Source: Desulfoscipio geothermicus (GTDB taxonomy: Bacteria; Bacillota; Desulfotomaculia; Desulfotomaculales; Desulfallaceae). From it: a stretch of 37,251 nucleotides of DNA. This document shows, one piece after another, positions 1 through 8,228 of this stretch; position 1 is the first letter of the stretch; the number at the start of each line of letters is the position of its first letter. Where the stretch lies: the NCBI GenBank assembly GCA_016841205.1, contig JAENZP010000021.1, forward strand, positions 1-37,251, given 5' to 3'. Both the position numbers and the translations under genes were made by a program. The notes beneath the pieces are model-generated. The model did not search any database. It saw nothing but the letters and a program-made list of their open reading frames with translations, and was not told the DNA's origin.

Positions 1-53
1 GCAACTTTTATCTTTAATAAAGGTTTGGTTGTATAAATAGGTGGTGCGGTGAC

Positions 54-908
54 TTGGGTATTAACAAAGAAGCAGAACAAGCAGGTTACGATAATCAGTT
101 AGAAAAAATTGAAATTACCATTTTACTTGAAGGTATTTACCAGCGTTACGGCTTTGACTTTAGGAACTATGTATATTCCTCCATTCGTAGAAGAATTTGG
201 CACAGAACGAGGGTCGAAAATTTAAGCAATATATCAGCCTTAATAGAAAAAGTTCTGCATGACCATCAGACAATGGAAAGACTATTTGCCGATTTTTGTA
301 TTCATGTTACCGAAATGTTTCGTGATCCGAGTTTTTTCTTGACTTTTAGAACAGAGATACTGCCAATTTTAAAAGACAAATCCCTTATTCGAATTTGGCA
401 TGCAGGGTGCGCTACTGGAGAAGAAGTATACTCAATGGCTATTCTTTTATGTGAAGAAGGTTTGCATGATAAAACACTGATCTATGCCACAGATATGAGC
501 GATAAAATAATAAATAAGGCGAAGCAAGGGGTTTTCCCTTTATCCAAAATGAGAGTATATACCCAGAATTATATAAAATCCGGTGGAACCAGGTCTTTTT
601 CCGACTATTATAAAGTTGTGGGAGATAATGCAATTTTTCAAACATCTCTTACAAAAAAAGTAATTTACGCCCAACATAATTTAGCTAGTGACGGATCATT
701 CAATGAATTTGACGTGATTATATGCAGAAACGTTTTGATCTATTTTAACAGAAGTCTTCAAAAAAAAGTGCATAAATTGTTTTATGATAGCTTATGTGTA
801 CAGGGATTTCTTGGTTTAGGCAATAAGGAGACAATTGATTTCTCTGACGTGGTTAATTGCTATGATAATGTAAATATAAAAGAAAGAATATATCGCAAGT
901 TTAAGTAG
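54..908 (+). CDS. CheR-type protein-glutamate O-methyltransferase
   Basis: This is an S-adenosylmethionine-dependent methyltransferase of the CheR family, which methylates glutamates on chemoreceptor-like proteins. The 284 residues match the usual family length. The N-terminal helical CheR_N part (about residues 18-85) carries the Arg-rich YSSIRRRIWHR stretch. The motif TEMFRDPSFF follows, then the SAM-binding glycine motif WHAGCATGEE at residues 115-124 and the typical IICRNVLIYF near residues 222-231. The start is TTG at 54, preceded by an AGGTGG ribosome binding site; the frame is open only from about position 21, so little extension is possible. It lies 46 bp upstream of a receiver-PAS-kinase gene and probably shares its transcript. 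No chemoreceptor, CheA or CheW is visible, so a role in flagellar chemotaxis is not shown; CheR with a free-standing hybrid kinase is often a separate signalling module. The upstream partner gene is cut off by the window edge. Confidence 0.9.
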   Translation: MGINKEAEQAGYDNQLEKIEITILLEGIYQRYGFDFRNYVYSSIRRRIWHRTRVENLSNISALIEKVLHDHQTMERLFADFCIHVTEMFRDPSFFLTFRTEILPILKDKSLIRIWHAGCATGEEVYSMAILLCEEGLHDKTLIYATDMSDKIINKAKQGVFPLSKMRVYTQNYIKSGGTRSFSDYYKVVGDNAIFQTSLTKKVIYAQHNLASDGSFNEFDVIICRNVLIYFNRSLQKKVHKLFYDSLCVQGFLGLGNKETIDFSDVVNCYDNVNIKERIYRKFK

Positions 909-954
909 GTATAACCAATTAAAAAAGATTTATTTCTTAAATCGGGGGATTCAT

Positions 955-2469
955 ATGAGTGATCAAAAAATTAATATATTAATGGTTGATGACAGACCGG
1001 AAAATTTAGTTGCATTAGAAGCTGTACTAATGTCCCCAAAATACAATCTGATTAGGGCAAATTCCGGAGAAGAAGCTTTAAAATTAGTCCTTTCGGAGGA
1101 TTTTTCACTAATTTTATTGGATGTTCAAATGCCGGGTTTGGATGGATTTGAAACAGCAAATTTAATAAGACAAAGAAAAAAGTCTAAAAATGTTCCAATT
1201 ATATTTATTACAGCAATTAATCAGGCAAATGAATTTGTGATAAAGGGATACAAAATTGGCGCTATAGATTATATTATAAAACCATTTCACCCGGATACAT
1301 TAAAATTAAAGATTCAGGGATATTTAAAAGTTTATCAAGATCGTGAAAGCCTTGAAATTGTGGTTCAAGAGCGTACTTCAGAGTTAAAATCTGCTAACCA
1401 GAAGCTGCTTCAAGAAGTTAATAAAAGAGAAGTAATTGCTGAAAAGCTAATGGCGTCTAATAAAAAGATTACCAATATTTTAGAAAGTATCTCGGATGCC
1501 TTTATTTCTGTGGATAACAGTTGGTTATTGACTTATATAAATAAAGAAGCTGTTGGATTATTTGGATTATTTAATATATCCCCAGAGGGGCTTATTGGAA
1601 GAAGTATATGGGATTTGATACCGGAAACCATTGCTCCAAAATTCTATGATCAACTTAATGAAGCAATTAATAGTAAGAAAAGAGTTCATTTTGAGATAGA
1701 AGCCCCGGATTTAAAGCATTCATTCTATGATGTTAATGCTTATCCATTTTTTGATGGGTTGTCTATTTATTTTAGAGACATCACTGAAATTAAACGACTA
1801 GAAAAGGAAATGACTCAAATTGACCGTTTAAATACAGTTGGGAAACTGGCTGCCGGTATTGCCCATGAAGTCAGGAACCCGATGACCACTGTACGAGGAT
1901 TACTACAAGTGTTAGCTAGTAAGGAGGAGTGTTCTAAATATAATGAATACTTTCCTCTAATGATAGGGGAACTGGACAGGGCTAATTCAATTATTACAAA
2001 TTTTCTTTCCTTGGCAAAAGATAAGTTTATTGAATTCAAAAAGCAAAGCCTTAAGGAAATAGTTGAAAACTTATTCCCCTTAATCCAAGCGGATGCAATG
2101 GTTTCCGGAAAGTACATAAATATGGATTTGGAAGAAGTTTTGGAAATACCCCTGGACGATGAAGAAATCCGTCAGTTAATTCTCAATCTTGTTCGAAACG
2201 GGTTGCAGGCAATGTCCCCCGGTGGAAATATGAATATAAGAACATTTATGACAAAGGAAGAAATTGTACTAGCCGTGCAGGATGATGGCAAAGGGATAGC
2301 CCCTGAAGTGCTTAAAAAAATCGGCACTCCTTTTTTCACTACAAAAAAAGACGGTACAGGTTTGGGGCTTGCTGTATGTTATAGCATTGCTGCTAAGCAC
2401 AATGCAAAAATAGATATAGAAACAAGTGCTAAGGGTACAACCTTTTATGTGCGCTTTAATAAAATTTGA
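955..2469 (+). CDS. Receiver-PAS-histidine kinase signalling protein
   Basis: This is a cytoplasmic signalling protein with an N-terminal receiver domain and a C-terminal histidine kinase. The receiver (residues about 6-125) has the acidic pair D12-D13, phosphoacceptor D56 in LLDVQMPG, and K109 in IIKPF. A charged helical linker (about 130-172) is followed by a PAS-like sensor (about 173-285). The HisKA segment has the H-box AGIAHEVRNPM with phosphorylatable His304. The ATPase domain shows the N-box NLVRNGLQAM, G1 DDGKGIAP and G2 GTGLGLAV. There are no membrane segments, so the stimulus is probably internal or delivered by phosphotransfer to the receiver. GGGGG lies upstream of the ATG. The arrangement resembles Spo0B/KinA-like or CheY-kinase hybrids, but the output partner is not in the window. 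It is followed by a strong terminator. Confidence 0.9.
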   Translation: MSDQKINILMVDDRPENLVALEAVLMSPKYNLIRANSGEEALKLVLSEDFSLILLDVQMPGLDGFETANLIRQRKKSKNVPIIFITAINQANEFVIKGYKIGAIDYIIKPFHPDTLKLKIQGYLKVYQDRESLEIVVQERTSELKSANQKLLQEVNKREVIAEKLMASNKKITNILESISDAFISVDNSWLLTYINKEAVGLFGLFNISPEGLIGRSIWDLIPETIAPKFYDQLNEAINSKKRVHFEIEAPDLKHSFYDVNAYPFFDGLSIYFRDITEIKRLEKEMTQIDRLNTVGKLAAGIAHEVRNPMTTVRGLLQVLASKEECSKYNEYFPLMIGELDRANSIITNFLSLAKDKFIEFKKQSLKEIVENLFPLIQADAMVSGKYINMDLEEVLEIPLDDEEIRQLILNLVRNGLQAMSPGGNMNIRTFMTKEEIVLAVQDDGKGIAPEVLKKIGTPFFTTKKDGTGLGLAVCYSIAAKHNAKIDIETSAKGTTFYVRFNKI

Positions 2470-2685
2470 ATTTGCTGTTTTAATTTAACGTTTTAATGGA
2501 TAGTTTCATATCTTCATGCTTTGGCCTCTTCAATGATATGGTCTGGGGTTAACAGACAACAATGCTATGTGGTTAGACTTTACAAAACACAATAGGAAGT
2601 GTTATATTGGTATAAATTTGATTATTTAGTTGTGTTTAACAATGTATTTTTAACTTCTGCCATTGCTCAACACCCTCACTATAAC
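2470..2685. other. AT-rich intergenic stretch, no gene seen
   Basis: This is the space between the 3' end of the kinase gene and the shared terminator. I see no convincing coding frame with a ribosome binding site. A short minus-strand frame near 2510-2570 is open but has no start, no homology that I recognise, and an in-frame stop. Confidence 0.4.
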
Positions 2686-2727
2686 GGGAGTGACTCTCTT
2701 ATTATAAGAGAGTCACTCCCTATTTTT
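2686..2727. terminator. Bidirectional intrinsic terminator, perfect 16-bp stem
   Basis: A perfect 16-bp inverted repeat (arms 2686-2701 and 2705-2720) surrounds a 3-base loop and is followed by a T-rich run. The arms begin GGGAGTGACTCTC. It sits between the convergent kinase and ATPase genes, so it probably terminates transcription from both sides. Confidence 0.85.
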
Positions 2728-2764
2728 ATTATGGTAGCAGGGAAAAGGTTATGTTAAAAGTTTT

Positions 2765-4684
2765 TTAACTTATTTTTAATAATCGTAAACTGTTTAAGGT
2801 TACGATTAACGTTGCTCCCATATCTGCAAATATGGCTATCCACAGGGTTAACCAACCGGGAATTACCAATAGTAAGGCCATTGCTTTAATTACCAAAGAG
2901 AAGGTAATATTTTGCTTAATGATAGCCAAAGCCCTCCGGCTTAATTTAATTGTATAGGGCAATTTGCTTAAATCATCAGACATTAAAGCGATATTCGCCG
3001 TTTCCAATGCTGTATCGGTTCCGGCCCCACCCATTGCCACACCAACGGTGGAAGCCGCTAGTGCCGGTGCATCGTTCATGCCATCCCCAACCATTGCTAC
3101 ATTTTGATGGTTTGCCCGCAGCTTTTTAATGAAATTCAATTTATCTTCCGGCAGCAAATCAGCTTTAATATCCGAAACACCGATTTCTTTCCCAATTGCT
3201 TCTGCTGTTCGTTGATTATCACCGGTGAGCATGATTGTTTTTTCTATCCCAATTAGATGAAGCTTGCGGATTACTTCTTTTGATGATTCCCTAATTTCAT
3301 CAGCCACGGCAATTAATGAAAGGATATCTTTTTCCGTGCCTAAAACCATGACGGTTTTGCCTTCCGTTTGCATACGAGCAATTTGTTCTCTGATGGTACT
3401 TTCAATTTTAGATTTATGCAAATCCTCAAAGAGATTCGGACTTCCTATATAATACAGTTCATTATTTACTTTTGCCATTACGCCTTTCCCCGTAATGGAT
3501 TGGAAATCTTCAACCGGCAGATTACAATTTATTCCTTTTTCTTCTGCTTTTCTCATAATCGCTGAGGCAAGGGGATGCTGTGATCCTTTTTCAAGGGCCG
3601 CTGCAATGGTAAGTAATTTATTTTCGTTGCCACCATATGTCACAACTTCTGCCACCACCGGAACACCTTTGGTTAATGTACCTGTTTTATCAAAAGCGAT
3701 GACTTTTAAGGCACCGGCTTCTTCTAGATAAATGCCGCCTTTTATTAATACACCGTTTCTGGCCGCATTGCCTACTGCAGTTACTACGGCAACCGGCGTT
3801 GAAACGACCAGGGCACAAGGACAGCCGACCACTAAAACTGCTAACCCCTGATAGATCCATTTGTTCCAGTCCCCCTCAAATAGCAGTGGAGGAACAACTG
3901 CAATTAATAGAGCCAAGACAATGACAGCCGGCGTATAATATCGGGCAAATTTATCGACAAATGCTTGAGATGGTGCTCTTTCTGCTTGAGCTTCTTCTAC
4001 TAAATGAATAATTTTTGCAAGAGTTGTGTCTTCCGCTCTTTTGGTTACTTTTACCTCTAATAATCCTTCTTCATTAAATGTTCCAGCAAAGACCTCATCA
4101 TTAATCGTTTTGGTTACTGTAACACTTTCTCCGGTAATGGCAGACTGATTTAACGTAGATATCCCCTTGGTAACTGTTCCATCCATTGCTACTTTTTGCC
4201 CGGGCTTCACGATCATAATATCGCCCACTTGAATATCTTCAGTGTTGACCATCATTTCTAAATTGCCAAGACGGATAAGCGCTTCCTTGGGGGCAATATC
4301 CATTAAAGATTCAATAGATTGACGGGCTTTATCCATTGAATAACGCTCTAATGCTTCACTGATGGTAAATAGAATGACAACAGTAGCGCCTTCGCCCCAT
4401 TCTCCAATCACAGCGGCCCCTAAAATAGCCACTGTCATTAGTGTATTTATATCAAAGTTGAGTCTGCCTAAGTTTTTAAAACCTTGAATAAATAGCGAAT
4501 ATCCCCCAATAAGGATGGCAGCGGCATAACCAATTGTCGGAAGCATTTGCCCTTCCCCGTATTGCAGTGATGAAAGCCAACTGATCACAAGTAATATCGC
4601 CGATATATATACTTTAACGTTCTCTTTCTGTTTCCAGAACGGTTCTCGTGCTACCGAATTTTCTTTCTCATTGCGCACCTTCAA
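2765..4684 (-). CDS. cadA: Cd/Zn/Pb-type P1B metal-exporting ATPase (CadA/ZntA-like)
   Basis: This membrane pump exports soft divalent metals (Cd, Zn, Pb) using ATP. In numbering from the TTG at 4684, the metal-site motif is C288-P289-C290 inside a membrane helix and the phosphorylated Asp is D332 in DKTGTLTKG. The TGES actuator loop (ITGES), the class-specific HP pair (SQHPLAS) and the hinge [11 protein letters not shown] are all present, with about eight predicted membrane helices. The core is complete and ends normally. The start is the difficulty: the TTG at 4684 has no good ribosome binding site, and the same frame continues upstream through a recognisable HMA domain interrupted only by a TGA (see 4685-4879). 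If that TGA is decoded, the protein gains roughly 65 residues and matches normal CadA architecture. No ArsR/CadC regulator gene is adjacent. CPC with HP and no CopA-type signature favours Cd/Zn over Cu. Confidence 0.92.
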   Translation of the reverse strand: MKVRNEKENSVAREPFWKQKENVKVYISAILLVISWLSSLQYGEGQMLPTIGYAAAILIGGYSLFIQGFKNLGRLNFDINTLMTVAILGAAVIGEWGEGATVVILFTISEALERYSMDKARQSIESLMDIAPKEALIRLGNLEMMVNTEDIQVGDIMIVKPGQKVAMDGTVTKGISTLNQSAITGESVTVTKTINDEVFAGTFNEEGLLEVKVTKRAEDTTLAKIIHLVEEAQAERAPSQAFVDKFARYYTPAVIVLALLIAVVPPLLFEGDWNKWIYQGLAVLVVGCPCALVVSTPVAVVTAVGNAARNGVLIKGGIYLEEAGALKVIAFDKTGTLTKGVPVVAEVVTYGGNENKLLTIAAALEKGSQHPLASAIMRKAEEKGINCNLPVEDFQSITGKGVMAKVNNELYYIGSPNLFEDLHKSKIESTIREQIARMQTEGKTVMVLGTEKDILSLIAVADEIRESSKEVIRKLHLIGIEKTIMLTGDNQRTAEAIGKEIGVSDIKADLLPEDKLNFIKKLRANHQNVAMVGDGMNDAPALAASTVGVAMGGAGTDTALETANIALMSDDLSKLPYTIKLSRRALAIIKQNITFSLVIKAMALLLVIPGWLTLWIAIFADMGATLIVTLNSLRLLKIS

Positions 4685-4879
4685 GTTTTCAAAAGCACCG
4701 GCTTTTTCGATTGCTTCAATGGTCGTACTGCCATAAACTGTTAGTTTAGAGGCGCCAAAATTTACTTTTGCATCAGTAACACCATCCAGGTGTTTTACGT
4801 TCGTTTCGAACTTCTTTGCGCAGTTAGCTCAGGAGAACCCCTGAATACGGTATGTTTTTATTGCTTCAAGCTCAGATAT
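4685..4879 (-). pseudogene. N-terminal HMA domain of the ATPase with in-frame TGA at the CxxC Cys (selenocysteine candidate or decayed)
   Basis: Read in the frame of the downstream ATPase, this stretch encodes a typical heavy-metal-associated domain. It runs YRIQGFS, then TGA, then ANCAKKFE, and further on [14 protein letters not shown], joining the ATPase without a break. In relatives the TGA position is the first Cys of GFSCANC. The second Cys is present, so decoding as selenocysteine would give a U-x-x-C metal site. A small stem-loop lies at a suitable distance (4799-4811). Against translation, no ATG, GTG or TTG occurs in frame between the upstream stop (TGA at 4887-4885, minus strand) and the domain. 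The GTG at 4889 runs into a stop after five codons, and the best in-frame candidate is an ATA at 4879, nine bases after a GGGGG. It is filed as a pseudogene only for want of a better class; selenoprotein and pseudogene are both open. Confidence 0.6.
4799..4831 (-). promoter_or_regulatory. Candidate bacterial SECIS element with TGA codon
   Basis: The TGA is at 4831-4829 (minus strand). Twenty-one bases further on is a loop beginning with G (GAAAC) closed by the stem GTTC/GAAC at 4811-4799, or five pairs if the inner G-C is counted. Bacterial SECIS elements place a small loop with a G in its first positions roughly 16-37 bases after UGA, so position and loop fit. The stem is short and would occur by chance fairly often. 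Confidence 0.4.
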
Positions 4880-4912
4880 TGATTTTCACCCCCTTACTTT
4901 TGAGTTAATGAC

Positions 4913-4923
4913 ATAATGATTAT
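4913..4923. promoter_or_regulatory. Short palindrome upstream of the ATPase, possible metal-regulator site
   Basis: ATAATgATTAT is a 5-1-5 palindrome about 25 bases upstream of the ribosome binding site for the HMA/ATPase frame. It recalls the core of Fur/Zur-type boxes but lacks their full 7-1-7 extent, and AT-rich sequence yields such palindromes by chance. Confidence 0.2.
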
Positions 4924-5044
4924 TAGATTAACCGCTAATACCGGCTTTTATTTTGTACGCATGCTCTAAGTTTCTAATCATTCATGATACTGGATTAATA
5001 TATGACTATAATCCAACCGGATATTTAGTCTCCAGCATACGGTA

Positions 5045-6172
5045 CTATTCATATTGGCTGCGCAATTTGGCCAGTGCAGTCTTTAGTTGTTCAGGACTAT
5101 TTATGTTTTTAAGTAATTTCTCCACATATAAAGACTTGCTTGGGTTCTGCATGTCATTCATGGTTACATAAACCCCGGCCCGCCTGCCCAGCTGGAAATT
5201 AGCTTTTTCTTGTGGTGTCATACCAAGATAGTGATCAATAATCTCCAGCAATTTATCCCGGTCACCAGGCAGGGTACCCTTTAATTCCTGCAGCAAATTG
5301 CGCATGTGATCACTTACCACCGTAGTAGTTACCCCTTCCAGCGACTCAAGCAATGAACGTTGTTCTCTAACCACTTCATCCTCATCTAAGGGTGTAAAAG
5401 CACCACTGGTCATCATTTCATGTAAAGGAGTATTTTTGAGTACAGAAAGTGTTCTAAAACGCATATAGTCCGGATTTCCCTGGTTAATCACAGCAGCGGT
5501 TCCCAGAGCATGTTCCCTGGTATGCTCTCTGCCGCCCAACCCGGGCATGATGTACCAGCATAGCGATATACCGGAAGCCTTGATTTTTTGAGCAGCTTCA
5601 ATTAATTGGCTAGCAGTAATTCCCTTTTGGATCATTTTTAATACTACGTCTGATCCCGATTCCATGCCCATGTGTATTCTATCCAGACCGGCTTTTCGTA
5701 GTTCACGTAGTTCATCTGTGCTCTTTCTGGTTACCGTATTTGCCCTGGCGTACATGGTTACCCGTTCCACCGAGGGCAAGATTACACGCAGATATTGAAT
5801 AATTCGTACTAAATCACTAGTCTTTAATACTAATGAATTAGCATCTTGCAAAAAAACATTTTTGCCGCCGTAATATAGCCACTGAGCAACATGGTAATGC
5901 AAATAGCCATAGCGTGAGCCTGCTTCATTTACCACTTGTTCGTTTATCCGTCCATCCAATCCCTTATTCCAGGAAATTTGCCTGACTTGCTCGACAACCT
6001 GGGCTACGGAATCTATGTCCCGTTGCACATCTTCAACCGGGCGCCTGCTGAATTGTTCGCCTTTGTAAGTTATGCAAAAGGCGCATTTATTCCAAGGACA
6101 GTTTCTAGTTACCCGAATAAGCAAACTAGATGCCTCGCTGGGTGGCCTGATCGGACCTTGTTCAATTTGCAT
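5045..6172 (-). CDS. Radical SAM protein of unknown substrate
   Basis: This is a 375-residue radical S-adenosylmethionine enzyme. The cluster-binding motif is C25-PWNK-C30-AF-C33, which is CX4CX2C, one residue longer than the canonical CX3CX2C. It is followed by a TIM-barrel-like sequence with MGMESGSD and a glycine-rich MPGLGGREH. I chose the ATG at 6172 because GGAGG lies nine bases upstream; a longer reading from 6244 would put that ribosome binding site inside the gene. The C-terminal third is helical and charged, and there is no obvious B12-binding or second Fe-S domain. It is transcribed toward the metal ATPase, whose HMA frame begins about 150 bases after its stop. Members with this cysteine spacing occur in anaerobes, but I cannot name a reaction. 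Confidence 0.8.
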   Translation of the reverse strand: MQIEQGPIRPPSEASSLLIRVTRNCPWNKCAFCITYKGEQFSRRPVEDVQRDIDSVAQVVEQVRQISWNKGLDGRINEQVVNEAGSRYGYLHYHVAQWLYYGGKNVFLQDANSLVLKTSDLVRIIQYLRVILPSVERVTMYARANTVTRKSTDELRELRKAGLDRIHMGMESGSDVVLKMIQKGITASQLIEAAQKIKASGISLCWYIMPGLGGREHTREHALGTAAVINQGNPDYMRFRTLSVLKNTPLHEMMTSGAFTPLDEDEVVREQRSLLESLEGVTTTVVSDHMRNLLQELKGTLPGDRDKLLEIIDHYLGMTPQEKANFQLGRRAGVYVTMNDMQNPSKSLYVEKLLKNINSPEQLKTALAKLRSQYE

Positions 6173-6510
6173 GATAATCATCCTCCATGATTCGTCATTT
6201 TTAGGAAGCATCAGCATTATCCCCGCGCCTCCAATGAAAGTCAACCATCCCGATGGTTAGCTGGTAATAGTGCTTGAGGCAGCAGCTCAGTAAAAGAAAT
6301 GTAGATTATTAGAATGGGGTATTTTATAGCATCGTGGGAGTTATTGCACATTATATCAATATTTTACCTTAATTTCTTGGGAAAAAAGCAAAATATTCTG
6401 TAACCAAACCTAGTTCTTACTATATTCAGACGCATATTTGAATGATAAAATTACGAAATATTATTTTTTAAAAATTAAATGGTTAGTTTGTAATCAACCA
6501 ATCATTTAAA
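6173..6510. other. Long AT-rich intergenic region
   Basis: No gene is seen here. A perfect 7-bp inverted repeat with a 2-base spacer (AACCATC / GATGGTT, 6243-6258) lies about 70 bases upstream of the radical SAM start and could be an operator or a small hairpin. The rest is very AT-rich with stops in all frames. Confidence 0.35.
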
Positions 6511-6690
6511 ATGCTTAACCTGCTGGATACACAACTACGTGAAGCATTTCAAGAAGTTCACATGCCTCGTGAAAGGCTTATATGAAAGGTTAAATAAAAG
6601 AAGTCTAGAAACCGGGTAAATAACAACCGTAGCTGCTGCGAGTATGCTGGCGCCATTGATATATTCTTTTGAATAGATTTGCTTCTTCTG
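6511..6690 (+). pseudogene. Possible relic of an anti-sigma-like or DUF4179-like membrane protein
   Basis: A frame starting at ATG 6511 reads MLNLLDTQLREAFQEVHMPR, then stops soon after. The next frame (from about 6623) reads TTVAAASMLAPLIYSF and then stops. Together they resemble the short cytosolic N-terminus plus membrane segment of small anti-sigma-type proteins, with the middle lost and a frameshift. The resemblance is by eye only. Confidence 0.3.
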
Positions 6691-6742
6691 GAAAAGCTAG
6701 CTATATTATAGCGATTTTCCATTAAAAGGAGCAGCTGAAACA

Positions 6743-7204
6743 GTGAAGATAATTAATGATTGGTTTTTTGCAGGTACAATAGCAGGGGCAATTGGTGGTG
6801 CTGGCATTCTTATGCTGAATTTTATGTTACTTCTGTTAGGCATTGAACATAAGACTTATTGGCAAGCAATGGGAGGCTTATTTTTTAGCGAACAATTATT
6901 ACAGACCTGGCAAGCTCAGGTTCACGGTGCGATAGATGCTATAGGTGTATCGGCAATGAATGGTGTATTATTAAGTTTAGCCCTACTAATAACTGGAAAA
7001 GATTACCTTTTTACTAAAAGTGTAGTACTTAGTGCATTTGGTGCTTATTTTCTTTTTCTTCTTGTTTATCCTCAGACAGGCTTAGGAAAAAATTCTCTGA
7101 TTACTCCTTGGGTTGCTTTATTTGGCCATACTGTTTCCAATGGGTTGTTAACAGGTTATATATTGAACAGGATTTGTTCATTCAATAAGGAGCTAAAAAC
7201 TTAA
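6743..7204 (+). CDS. Small integral membrane protein of unknown function
   Basis: This 153-residue, very hydrophobic protein has about four predicted membrane segments (roughly residues 8-32, 60-82, 88-108 and 120-143). The start is GTG at 6743 with AAAAGGAG about ten bases upstream. Gly/Ala-rich helices such as GAIGGAGILML and GAIDAIGVSAMNGVLLS suggest a compact bundle. There is no signal peptide cleavage site and there are no catalytic motifs. I do not recognise the family with confidence, and the neighbours (a gene relic upstream, a convergent DUF3231-like gene downstream) give no functional clue. Confidence 0.7.
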   Translation: MKIINDWFFAGTIAGAIGGAGILMLNFMLLLLGIEHKTYWQAMGGLFFSEQLLQTWQAQVHGAIDAIGVSAMNGVLLSLALLITGKDYLFTKSVVLSAFGAYFLFLLVYPQTGLGKNSLITPWVALFGHTVSNGLLTGYILNRICSFNKELKT

Positions 7205-7290
7205 AAGTATCAAATGGCAATAAATTATCACCTTATCAAAAGACTTTTTATGCAAAAGAGGATTATGGTAGACTACCTTTCTCAATTGCG

Positions 7291-7797
7291 CTACTTCATA
7301 GGTGGGAGTTCTAACCACCCTTTTAACTTACCAAATTTACACATATCATCATAGATTTGAGTCTCTTTGCAGAGATTCCTTATAGCTATACCACGCACAG
7401 CATCATTAGTTATAAATGTACGAATAGTATGAGTTAGTGTTGTCATCATATTTTCAACACCTGACATGATGTCTCTAAACATATATCTATCATTCATTAA
7501 TTCAGTATTGACTTGTATGGAAAAGCTTTTCGGAGGACGGCATGGAAGAGTTAGATTATACTTGTCCATTAGATGTTCCAACTCAGTAGCTTGCTGTTCC
7601 AGAGTACCTTCTAACTCCTTAGTAACATAATATTTAAAATCCGGGTCATGAATTATGTTTTGATAGAGTTGAGTTTTTTGTATATTATCATACCTGGTAA
7701 GAAGTCCATTCCATAACATAAAAGCCTCACCAGCGTTTAATACAGGACTCTCTACTTTATCTGCTCTTCCGATATGAAAGTTAAATATTTGAACCAT
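7291..7797 (-). CDS. DUF3231-like ferritin-fold protein (spore-coat-associated family)
   Basis: The 168-residue all-helical protein resembles one repeat of DUF3231, found in Bacillus and Clostridia and distantly related to spore coat protein F. Visible features are the N-terminal NAGEAFMLWNGLLTRYDNIQKT, a central long helix with EGTLEQQATELEHLMDKYN, a Pro-rich turn (LPCRPPKS), and the C-terminal pair with TIRTFITNDAVRGI. Most DUF3231 proteins have two such units (about 330 residues), so this is a single-unit form. The start is ATG at 7797; AAAGGA lies rather far upstream, so the start is moderately certain. Function is unknown, and a role in spores or stress is an inference from relatives. 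Confidence 0.65.
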   Translation of the reverse strand: MVQIFNFHIGRADKVESPVLNAGEAFMLWNGLLTRYDNIQKTQLYQNIIHDPDFKYYVTKELEGTLEQQATELEHLMDKYNLTLPCRPPKSFSIQVNTELMNDRYMFRDIMSGVENMMTTLTHTIRTFITNDAVRGIAIRNLCKETQIYDDMCKFGKLKGWLELPPMK

Positions 7798-8181
7798 TTT
7801 TAATGTTTACCGTCCTTTCTTTGTTTATGTCCATAGTTTTTCCTAAGAAACAGAAATAAAACTAAGAAAAAAACTGGTAACTTACGCTCAGGTGAGCAGA
7901 TAAAAGCAGAAATCAAAGGCCAACCCATTTTATGCAAATAAAATATTATTTTTTACGTGTCCTATCATAAACCAAACGGCACCAAAATATAATGTTAAAG
8001 AAATTGTATTTTGGAGGTATGTTTTACGACCAAAATTCACAAGAAAAAGGGTCTGTTACTTCCGCCCTTTACTCCCTATTCGAAAATACGAGTCGTTTTC
8101 AGTGCGCTACGGGGGGCTACCATTGCCGATATCAGTTACTATTTCATTATACGCTTGTCTGTTGGCTTTTCAAAATTAAAC
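7798..8181. other. Intergenic region without a convincing gene
   Basis: Two overlapping plus-strand frames occur (from 7992 and from 8011), and a GGAGGT lies near 8010. Neither looks like a known family and they exclude each other. One segment, KIRVVFSALRGATIADISYYF, has a protein-like composition, so a decayed gene is possible. I do not call a CDS. Confidence 0.3.
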
Positions 8182-8211
8182 GCCCCTGGCTGCTCGTAAG
8201 TGCGCAGGGGC
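8182..8211 (-). terminator. Probable terminator downstream of mntH
   Basis: GCCCCTG (8182-8188) and CAGGGGC (8205-8211) form a 7-bp GC-rich stem about 20 bases beyond the mntH stop. The following minus-strand sequence (GTTTAATTTTG) is only moderately T-rich. Confidence 0.5.
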
Positions 8212-8228
8212 TATTGTTTTGGTTTATT

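Noticed and set aside
2500-2575. Minus-strand open frame with a protein-like ending (LLTPDHIIEEAKA)
   Set aside because: No start codon, an in-frame stop just upstream, and no recognised family.
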